From Melitaea cinxia (taxonomy: Eukaryota; Arthropoda; Insecta; Lepidoptera; Nymphalidae): DNA of 64,000 nucleotides. How positions within the stretch are numbered: the stretch's first letter is position 1; every line of letters begins with the position of its first letter. The stretch covers positions 7,847,206 through 7,911,205 of the forward strand of contig NC_059396.1 of the NCBI RefSeq assembly GCF_905220565.1, given 5' to 3'. Position numbers and translations under genes: made by a program. Positions 56,901-64,000 of this stretch are shown here, piece after piece. Below the pieces are notes generated by a model that worked only from the letters and a program-made list of their open reading frames with translations, ran no database searches and was not told where the DNA came from.

Positions 56901-58447
56901 AAAAAGTTCTGGAGCAACAGTACGGAGTGAATAATAAAGATCCAACTTTTCCTTTGTTCTTTCCAGACTGTATGTACAGCTTCTCAGAAACGATACTAGC
57001 CATTGATCGTCTGAAACACAAAATACATATATTATATTTATCTATAACAAAAATATTATAAAGTTGGAAGATATGTTTTTTTTTTATAATGCTTAAAATC
57101 TAAATTTACTGGAACTATTTTGGAAATTATTTTTGGAGTTTATTGCTTAAGGAACGATATACTCGTAAGATATTTAAAAATTATGGGGAGTGAAATCGTG
57201 TGAAACAACTTTTGTTGACGCTGAAAGTGACGTTAAAAAGTGCTTAATACTTATACTAAAATAGTAAAGGGGTGAAAGATGCGAACTTAAAATACGCAGT
57301 TTTTAATATCGCGAACTTACTCGGCGCGACGTCGGTGACACACGTGCTTACTCATTCTGTATTGCGATGTCGTACAGAAGAAGCTTTGTGTTATTTAGGA
57401 ATTGTATTGTATTACATTTTTAAAACCAAAAAAAGACTAAGTTCTGAAATAATTCATTTTGAGTAATTTCTCAATCAAAAGTAACAAAAATTACAAATAC
57501 CTACACTACAAACGTTACGTCCGTGGACTGGCGAAACATAATTGTGTTTGCTCCCAAACAAAAAAAACCGACTTCAATGACATCGTAGGCAAATACGCAA
57601 TTATTAGATTTAACTCAAAAATTTCTTGTTAGATCGCAATCAAATTGACCACACGACACACACCACCTTTCGATTAAAATAAAAATTATGGAAATCGGTC
57701 CAACCAGTCACAACTTCTAAGATAACATACATAAAAAAGTACAATTGAATTGAGAACCCTTTCCTTTTTTGAAAATCGGTTAAAAATGGCGGCTCGCGGC
57801 TCGCAGTGCTGCCACACGTACGAGCGGAGGCGGGTTACGAGCAAAATTTCCAACTTGTCGGATTACGAACGAACTTACTCGGCGGTTTTAAAGTACGCAT
57901 ACTTAGGGTGACACACGAGCGAAAAAGGTCGTCGAGCCACAAATTCTCGAACTTACTCACACGTCTATCACCCGCTTAAGCGTCAATTTATGTTTTGATT
58001 TTAGAGTTTTAAATTTATAATAGCGACCCGCCCCAGCTTCACGCGGTTGCAAAAACTATCAGTGTTCCTCTACGATATTATATCTGGAATTATACACATA
58101 AACCTTCTCTGGAATCACTCTATTTACTAAAGAAAACCGCATCAAAATCCGTTGCGTAGTTTTAAAGATCTAAGCATACAGACAGCGGAAATCGAGTTTG
58201 TTTTATACTATGTAATGATATATAGATATTTATATATACTAGCGGACCCGGCAGACGTTGTCCTGCCCGGAAAACAGTTACCAAATTTGATTGCTTACGT
58301 ACCAATAGCAGCGCCACCTACCGGGGCTAATTGAGATGAAGACTATCTGCCAAGTTGGACTAAATTAAATTACAGATGTTTACAAAATTCGATAAAAATT
58401 GGTTCAGCAGTATCAGAGTTTATCGTCCACATACATCGTACCACAAA

Positions 58448-58492
<45 letters not shown>

Positions 58493-59153
58493 TATTCTGA
58501 ATCTTAGTATGTACGGGGTTTAGGGCGCGATAAATTGATCTAGCTAGGATCCATTTTTAGAGAATGTTGTTCAACGTTTTTAGGTAATTAAAAAATTGCT
58601 GCAATATCATTCGAATAGGAAAGTAAATTTTGCCACAGTGCATAATCTTATAATAGCTCAGGTGAGAAGTTGGGTCTCTATTCAAGGTCATGAATAGAGA
58701 TGACCTCATATCAAATCCGCATGTCTCCATATCGATTACTTTTTTCCCCTTTTTTTCTAATTGCACTAGTGTTTTATTTATCTAAATAAGCAGTTCATTT
58801 TTTTTTTTTTATTATTATGTCGGTAAGATCAAAAATACTATTCATCAGTATGTAATTCGTATTTAAATAAAATATCCAAAAACACGATTTTAAAAAAAAA
58901 CGAGCTAAGGTCGGTCATCCAGGTACTGATTATGTTACATATAATGATTATGTTACAAATAAAATGGGTACAAACAGCCATGTTAGTCACAAAATAAATG
59001 AAAATAATTGTAACCTGTGCAAGCTCGTAAATGCGGTTGCTTTGACAACCAGTCCTTGATAAATTTCAGGTCACTGGCAATCCTATTCGGTTCTTCATTT
59101 AGTTCCACGCGAGCTTTTTCTGCGAGTTCAATCGACAAAGACCGAACACCCAT
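47516..59153 (-). CDS. Gene D: CRAL-TRIO alpha-tocopherol-transfer-protein-like
   Basis: Exons in order of translation: 59153-59015, 57010-56854, 55965-55836, 54903-54772, 54665-54555, 54253-54151, 47667-47516; phases 1,2,0,0,0,1; 307 aa. N-terminal domain: MGVRSLSIELAEKARVELNE; DDQWLVSFLRSCTYSLERTK, where the paralogs' GCK is replaced by SCT. Lipid-binding fold: RPGTFSPDKF (119-128), P190-x-R192-x-K194 and H197 (PIRMKGSHFVNAP). PKDFGG (243-248) stands where the others have (V/E)EYGG. Exon 6 is two residues shorter than in C (HQNYED against HNKNYEE). The tail is TDESKRPGRPKTAESIFGVE, then GSFRRLDFD. A TATA box lies at 59282-59289. Intron 6 (6.5 kb) hosts a LINE and several repeats; intron 1 (2 kb) hosts more. 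The substitutions at the GCK and EYGG positions may mark a different ligand or partner; that is inference. Confidence 0.93.
47795..48205 (+). repeat. Family 1 repeat with (TA)n expansion
   Basis: Full copy of the repeat at 1185-1500, with a perfect (TA)n microsatellite at 47862-47935 in its middle. Intron 6 of gene D. The poly-isoleucine/tyrosine open frames there are artefacts of the microsatellite. Confidence 0.88.
48465..49500 (+). repeat. Composite LINE-tail-like repeat
   Basis: Opens 'actagcggatccgacagact' and closes 'gagttatgcttactaacaca' and 'cattttta', the ends of an RTE-like tail. Between them lie about 0.8 kb that are not in the other copies, including a GC-richer block (48555-48745) with no frame recognised. 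Likely another insertion. Confidence 0.5.
49600..49790 (-). repeat. Family 3 repeat with internal hairpin
   Basis: Reversed copy ('ggtaagcggctaccgtatcc'). It contains a perfect 25-bp inverted repeat: arms 49646-49670 and 49676-49700, loop CAGAA. Confidence 0.85.
50440..50552 (+). repeat. Family 1 repeat, left piece
   Basis: 'aaataaataaaattggagtg' to 'taccaaatgttttttttt'. It continues at 53321-53560 after the inserted LINE; 'taccaaa' (50535-50541 and 53328-53334) is repeated at the break. Confidence 0.75.
50553..53320 (+). mobile_element. Non-LTR retrotransposon (APE-type LINE), 5'-truncated
   Basis: A 2.8-kb element with an endonuclease-reverse transcriptase ORF and a short A-rich end (53314-53327), inserted into a family 1 repeat. 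It is GC-richer than its surroundings and different from the LINE at 32.7 kb. Sense-opposed to gene D, in its intron 6. Borders are approximate. Clade not assigned. Confidence 0.88.
50561..53257 (+). pseudogene. LINE ORF2: endonuclease-reverse transcriptase
   Basis: Long open frame (to 53012) whose LINE-homologous part runs to about 52700, then continues in another frame (52700-53257). Endonuclease: GDFNAHHQDWLFPYQN, TSDHCVV; the first third of this domain is missing. Reverse transcriptase: SRADPANYRPIAITSILCKS, VSLDVSKAFDRVWHESL (motif A), GVPQGSVLSATLFLIHIND (motif B), GYADDSTVTERY (motif C). The frame slips near 52695-52700, after NMNFGQ; the second frame gives the expected C-terminus (FTPEQLLTLYQAQVRSCMEY ... 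SRVNRHLLGKRVPP). Apart from the 5' truncation and this slip no lesion was seen, so it is young. Confidence 0.88.
53321..53560 (+). repeat. Family 1 repeat, right piece
   Basis: 'taccaaaataacattttttt' through 'accacgccgacgaagtcgcg', completing the copy begun at 50440. Confidence 0.78.
53590..53825 (-). repeat. Family 2 repeat, reversed
   Basis: 'aataggctgaag'-type end and 'gccgaagacgggcagcaggg' are the reverse of the copies at 38038 and 44755. Confidence 0.8.
54955..55649. other. Intron 3 of gene D, nothing recognised
   Basis: AT-rich; a T-run at 55067-55081. No repeat family recognised. Confidence 0.4.
55650..55780 (+). repeat. Interspersed repeat scrap
   Basis: 'cgactaatattataaagtag' and 'tttgtttgtttgaacgtgct', the same family as 13955-14060. 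Intron 3 of gene D. Confidence 0.5.
57235..57980. repeat. Repeat patchwork in intron 1 of gene D
   Basis: A reversed family 4 copy (57535-57790, ending 'gaaaatcggttaaaa') sits inside older sequence. The older sequence carries 'cgaacttactcggcg' and 'gtgacacac' twice in the same order (about 57313-57345 and 57868-57915). CG-containing and GC-richer than usual for this window. Confidence 0.55.
58015..58490 (+). repeat. Two LINE-tail-like repeats in a row
   Basis: The first opens 'agcgacccgccccagcttca' (58022), the second 'actagcggacccggcagacg' (58237). The second ends in (TA)n at about 58449-58490. Intron 1 of gene D. Confidence 0.65.
58600..58930. repeat. tRNA-like element half-copy
   Basis: 'aatagctcaggtgagaag' and, reversed, the block 'acacgattt...gagctaaggtcggt' match parts of 42588-43390. 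Intron 1 of gene D. Confidence 0.45.
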
Positions 59154-59281
59154 TTTTTAATAACTCTTCTAAAATTGCGTAATTTTAGAAGAAAAAATAA
59201 ACTAAAACGTTGAAAATCTGATATAGGCAAGGAGTACAATAGTAATTCTGCTATTTAATTAGTGTGATAGATATAAATTAT

Positions 59282-59289
59282 CTTTTATA
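59282..59289 (-). promoter_or_regulatory. Putative TATA box of gene D
   Basis: TATAAAAG on the minus strand, 129 nt upstream of the ATG of gene D. That is the right distance for a start site about 30 nt downstream and a 5' UTR of about 100 nt. No transcript evidence. Confidence 0.5.
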
Positions 59290-59299
59290 CTATCGATAT

Positions 59300-60299
59300 C
59301 AGCAAGTCCAATGTCTAATAACTTACGTCTTCACCTTAACTTTGGACGCAAAAATTCCACATGGATTACAAATAGATGTAGTATTTATTCTTTAACGATT
59401 TTAAATTAAAGGTGATTTTGCTTGCTTATAAAAGATTTTTGATAACAGTTTCAATATACAATAATTGCGTTAACTTGTGGATGCCTATGTCCAACAGTGG
59501 ACTGCAATAGGATGAAATGATGATGATACAATAATTGTAATATTTATTTACAATAATTTCGATAGCTGCTTTAACAGCACATTATGAAAAAAATCACAAA
59601 AATTATTGTATTTTAATTTGTTTTTGAGAATTAAATGGAATGTATTTGACTATCTAAATAATTGTACTAGGATAATTAAAGTAAAAATTAAAGATATTAA
59701 AATACCTACATTTTGCTTCAATTTTTTTTTTTTGGATTTTAGATCATATGATTTTACAAAGAAAATCATAAAACAAAAATAGAATCCTTATCCTTATATC
59801 CTCGCCCGATCATATTTTTCGTATCGCATTCACCAGCTTACTCCCAAAGTCAAGTTTGCGTAAAGAAGTTTTACTTCTAATATTACAGTTATTAAGGAAT
59901 CATTAAACACAGACGACGGCGCGCTTTCTGCTCCTAGCTAAAGTAATTAAATCTCTGTTCGATTTTACATCTCTACTACTAAAATAATTATAAGTGAAAA
60001 TTATTTTATTCAGATTTTTGACATCAATGAGAATCGATAAGGTTTTTAATTGTTAAAATTAATGTTTATCTTCATGGGGCATAATAGACGATAATTTAAG
60101 CTGAAAAAAGGGACCAAACTGCGAATAAAACTGCTTTTTATAATTACTTTAAGACAATTAAGACTGTCAAAATTAAGGCTTATACAAATTTTAATTCCGT
60201 TTCATTTGGAGGCTCTTTCAAATTTTAATTTCCGAATTTTGAATTCAACTTTTTTCTACAAGTTTAGTCAGTTTTATGAATGAAGTAGTTTTGTTGAAT
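59300..60299. other. Intergenic, upstream of gene D
   Basis: AT-rich. Contains an RTE-type end scrap ('tatgtccaacagtggactgc', about 59487) and a repeat scrap (59795-59905) related to 32255-32475. No gene seen. Confidence 0.45.
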
Positions 60300-60580
60300 A
60301 AAGTAGGACAGCAGGGAATATTCTGCACAAAATCTGAGGCAGCCACCCCTGGGGACTTGTTCAGTCGGGCTGTCTCTTACTTTAACGTACTTGCCTCAAC
60401 CTTACAGAAGATTACAGCTAAACACTACTACTTTCAAGTAGGCGGTAAGAGCTCCTCTGGAGGGTAGAGGTAAGGTCGGCAACGCGCTTGTAGTGATTCT
60501 GGCATTGTAGACTATATGCTACGGTAACCGCTTACCATAAGGTGGGCTGTAGGTACGCTTATTTGCCGAACGTATGTATT
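60300..60580 (+). repeat. Family 3 repeat, diverged
   Basis: 'aagtaggacagcagggaata' to 'cttatttgccgaacgta', same order of blocks as 4961-5240. Confidence 0.7.
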
Positions 60581-60711
60581 GAAATAGTGGTATATAAATA
60601 ATATAGCATTTTCTTTTTATACCAATAAGGTGACTTTACAATCTGAAAATTGAATGGATATCTGTAGTTCTTTAATAAAAAAAAATAATTAAAGGTCCAT
60701 TGTCCAATGTA

Positions 60712-60754
60712 TGTTGTGTGTGTGTGTGCGTGTTTGCGTGTGCGTGTGTGTGTT

Positions 60755-60800
<46 letters not shown>

Positions 60801-60805
60801 TATGT
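60712..60805 (+). repeat. (TG)n microsatellite
   Basis: About 90 bp of TG repeats with interspersed CG and TTTGCG interruptions. Confidence 0.95.
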
Positions 60806-60809
60806 CCAT

Positions 60810-62270
60810 TACCAATATACGATTTTTAAAGCACATTAATAATTTTTTAAAGTAATATAAAAATTACATTATTATTTTACAACAAACAACAATTTTTGTT
60901 TTAATAAAAACAATTGTTATTATATTTATTGATGAAATTATTCAGGGGTAGAAGGAAAAAGGCGTTAAATTGTGTTTAATAAATTGTTTATTTTTGAGTT
61001 CATTTACAATTACTAGTTACTATTTTTTAAAACCCTGTTATGTTTATTATTTATCGATAAGCTGTGAAAGCTCACATAAGGCTTCAAATAAATAAGTATC
61101 TTGACACAATATTAGTAATTATTTAATCAATGCTATGTTGACTAAGAGATCACGTCTTCAAAAGATATGACATAATAGTGAGAAAAGTTATGAAAGATAT
61201 GATGAGACTTGATTTTTAAACCTTTCTAACAAAGATGTATTCAAATACACATTTTGTTACTTGAGACGAGACAATTGTAAAAATAACCAATCTTTGAATA
61301 TTGATATAAGATACATAAGTTGAAAACAAACTGATACAATCTGAGCAAAAAAAATCGCATTATTAAGCCTTACGGACATAGCCGCTTTAAATCGTGGACG
61401 ATAGAATTTAAAACAAAAATCTAGTAATAATCTAATATTAAGTGTAAGTGCATAGAGTTATATAACTCTCTATAGAGTTTTTCTCACATCAGTTCAGTCA
61501 CTGAACTAAGCTTAAGCAAAAAAATCAAACAACGTTAACAACTTCTGTGCTTAATTCAATCATCTATACATCGTTAAATAATTATTATATAATGAATACA
61601 AAATAAATTATACAATATTAGAAATTATAATATTCAGTTTTACTAATGTTTCACCAAATTCGTAACGTAATTAAGACAACGATTACCGTTTTTATTACTG
61701 TTTTATTAATATTAATAATACTATAAGATATATAAAAATGTTTCACACATCTTATTTGATTTTTTTTTTAATTCAATTGTAGCATTTTATAAAAATCTAG
61801 AGCTATGCAATATTATTTTTCAATAAATACAATTAATACTAATAATCACAAACGCTTGACATCGACCCTAGTGTATATCTAAGACTCTAGTTAAATATTT
61901 CCGTCAGTTATAAAAAGCATTGGAATTATTACATCTAATGCTACCACATATAAATAGTACGATATTTACAATACATAAACAAATTGCTAAGCAGTAATAT
62001 TTAACTGATTTACTATATTTTCGTATTATCCACAACTTCATACCTCCAGAAAATAATTAATCCTATTAATATTATTCGTACAATAGCGTTAACACTACTA
62101 ACTACTTTAACCTTCATAACTTTTACTATACAACTATAAAGGTTATAGTCATCGGACTATTCTCTCAACCTTCTTAGATTTAAGCTGATTCGCTTCATTG
62201 GTAACAAATTACATTTACTGTCATATATTATATTTATTTGACCATAATCGATTTTCAAAAATTTAGTTTC
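60810..62270. other. AT-rich intergenic, nothing recognised
   Basis: Longest stretch of the window without any recognised repeat or gene. It lies between the end of the kinase gene and the start of gene D. Confidence 0.45.
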
Positions 62271-62274
62271 ATTC

Positions 62275-62400
62275 GTGTTTATTATATCCGCCAACCAGCA
62301 TTGGAGCAGCGCGGTGGACTAAGCTCTGATCCTTCTCCTACATGGGGAAAGAGGCCTATGCCCAGTAGTGGGATATTACAGGCTGAACGCGTGTTTGTTA
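62275..62400 (+). repeat. SINE tail fragment
   Basis: 'ccgccaaccagcattggagc' to 'gggatattacaggctgaa', the tail half of the SINE at 62800-63185. Confidence 0.75.
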
Positions 62401-62538
62401 GTGGCATTCTTCCACTGCTACTGAAGTCCAAGTTTTCTTGTTGTTTTACCTTATCGAATTATATCGATATAAATCAATATTGATTTTAATTAATACGATT
62501 CTTAATAAATGATTGTAGAATCGTTAACTATTCCGTTA

Positions 62539-62544
62539 TTTATT
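62539..62544 (-). terminator. Poly(A) signal of the kinase gene
   Basis: AATAAA on the minus strand, about 30 nt after the TGA stop. Confidence 0.55.
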
Positions 62545-62572
62545 TAAATTCTAAGCCTTATTCTAGTTTACA

Positions 62573-63719
62573 TCAAAAGTTAGCGAACAATTTAAGTTCA
62601 TCAGGATCGAGTGACCGCACAGCTTTCCAATCTGTCTCTGGGTAGTCATCGAAATTTGATGTGTCCCCTTCGTACGAAACAGAGGGCACAATCGGAGGCT
62701 AAAAGAAATTAAAAAAAAAATCAAAATTTAAAATTGTTCAAAAAAACAAGCTTAGTCTTAAAAATACCTTCTTCCATGAAAACTTTAGTAATTTATTTAA
62801 TGACGCGTTGGCGCAACGGTTACAGCCATGGATTGTACCTGTTGCGCTAGCGGTTGCGGGTTCGATCCCCACACATGACAAACATTTGTATTGGCCGTGC
62901 AGGTGTTTTCCGTGGTCTGAGTGTTTGTGCAGTCCTTGTGTTTATACATATATTTATTTCCGGTCTGGTTGTTAGTCCTTGTGGGTCTCCCCACCGTGCC
63001 TCGGAGAGCACGTTAAGCCGTCGGTCCCGGTTGCTATCATGTACACCCTATAGTGATCGTTACTCATAGTAGGGAATATATCCGCCAACCCGCATTGGTG
63101 GATTAAGGTACCGCCTTGTGGATTAAGCTCTGATCCTTCTTCTACATGGGGAAAGAGGCCAGTATTATTATATTACAGGCTGTAGCGTGAAAAATAAAAA
63201 TAGTTTTTAAAACACCTCTCTATATCAATTTAACCAATCATCACATATTCGTACGTGATTTTTTTTTATTGTCTTTTATATTTATTACATTCTTAATTAT
63301 TACACTTACTCATTGATAAAAAACTTGTGAGTGGCAAATTGTTAGTAATTGTATTTAATTTTTTGAAAATGGATTTTATAACTCGATAATATTCTACATA
63401 AAAGTATGTTTTATGTTATACTGGCAAGCAATTGGCAAATATTTCTTAGTAACGATAGCAGAAGTAAGTTATTATTGCTACGCTTAAGTGTCTTGCACTA
63501 CAGCCACCAATTGCTTATAATTGTACCGATTAAAAGCGGTTACAAATTAAAATTGGAATAAGGCCGATTTATATGATTATATTCAAAATATTTATGAAAA
63601 ATCTTAGAATAAAATAGAAATCTAATAGTAATTTAGCCTACCTGTAATTTCTTCATATAAACATCAGCCCAGTCGATGTGTTTGAACCATCTGTGCCTCT
63701 TTACGTCTTCCGCACCACA
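62573..63719 (-). CDS. Pka-C3: PKA catalytic subunit-like kinase (Pka-C3/PRKX type), 3' end
   Basis: Last two coding exons: 63719-63642 (26 codons, phase 0 on both sides) and 62698-62573 (41 codons plus TGA). The rest lies beyond the right edge. The first reads CGAEDVKRHRWFKHIDWADV, the end of the kinase domain; the second reads PPIVPSVSYEGDTSNFDDYP, then ETDW, and ends LKLFANF. This is the AGC C-terminal tail with the (N/K)F(D/E).YPE block and the final F-x-x-F that docks on the N-lobe in PKA-type kinases. The YPExDW and RHRWF wording fits the PRKX/Pka-C3 branch better than the main PKA-C1 branch, as I remember those families. It would phosphorylate serine/threonine in response to cAMP through a regulatory subunit. 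A SINE (62800-63185) lies in the intron. Confidence 0.88.
62800..63185 (+). repeat. tRNA-derived SINE, longest copy
   Basis: Head: 'gcgttggcgcaacggttaca' and B-box 'gggttcgatcccc' at 62858-62870. Body: 'gagagcacgttaagccgtcg'. Tail: 'tattacaggctg'. It lies in the last intron of the kinase gene, in the opposite sense. Confidence 0.85.
63186..63641. other. Last intron of the kinase gene, nothing else
   Basis: AT-rich intron sequence without recognised repeats. Confidence 0.45.
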
Positions 63720-63721
63720 CT

Positions 63722-64000
63722 GTAAAGAATAACGTTATCATAAATTAGTTACATAAGATTCAAAAATACAGTATTTTTTCCATCGATCAAATACCAATCG
63801 ACATTGTTCAAATATAATTGCATAGCCTTATTTTGATTGTACATGTCAATTTCTAACTATTAGAAATATACCTCCATTACCCAAACTATTTATATATGTA
63901 CTCAAATCACAAATTCTCATTTACGATCCCGCTGTAGTAGCCGATATCGGCTTCGTAAACAGTTATCCACATACATCATTCATTATTCGTTCGTCTTATT
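63722..64000. other. Intron of the kinase gene, to window edge
   Basis: No further coding exon was found before the edge; the preceding exon lies outside the window. Confidence 0.5.

Overview
The window looks like nuclear DNA of a butterfly or moth (Lepidoptera). It is AT-rich. Its genes are split by GT-AG introns and end in AATAAA poly(A) signals. It is crowded with short interspersed repeats of types I associate with lepidopteran genomes, such as elements ending 'gtccagcagtggac' or 'gggatattacaggctg' and elements starting 'aaccgacttc'. The assignment to order is inference; no species is named.

All host genes that could be resolved are on the minus strand. From left to right: an orphan terminal exon of a CRAL-TRIO / alpha-tocopherol-transfer-protein-like (TTPA-like) gene (163-299); gene A (9023-16651, 301 aa); gene B (29600-36498, 290 aa, cut short by an in-frame stop); gene C (43740-46490, 309 aa); gene D (47516-59153, 307 aa); and the last two coding exons of a PKA catalytic-subunit gene of the Pka-C3/PRKX type (62573-63719, continuing past the right edge). 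None of these genes appears as one long ORF. They were assembled from seven small exons each, with identical intron phases (1,2,0,0,0,1) and near-constant exon lengths, so A-D are a tandem array of paralogs. Such proteins carry small hydrophobic ligands (tocopherols, retinoids, carotenoids, phosphoinositides) in the cytosol; the ligands here are unknown.

The rest is mostly transposable elements. A mariner (5284-6771) carries a GC-rich retroposon nested inside it. A foldback element with 181-bp arms and a 118-bp tandem array sit in the last intron of gene A. A decayed errantivirus-type LTR retroelement (20831-26170) lies between A and B. An APE-type LINE (about 32700-35850) ends 19 bp from a splice donor of gene B, and another LINE (about 50553-53320) lies in the last intron of gene D, inside an older repeat. 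Smaller items include a TIR element of PIF/Harbinger type, a Ty3/gypsy reverse-transcriptase scrap, R1- and RTE-like LINE scraps, tRNA-like inverted elements, SINEs and microsatellites.

No prokaryote-like operon, CRISPR array or rRNA was seen. The most unusual items are the paralog array itself, the in-frame TGA in gene B followed by a still recognisable conserved C-terminal tail, the tandem array with YY1/PHO-like motifs, the tRNA-like head-to-head elements and a perfect 25-bp hairpin inside a SINE. Exon borders were placed by eye from splice consensus, reading frame and comparison between paralogs; there is no transcript support.
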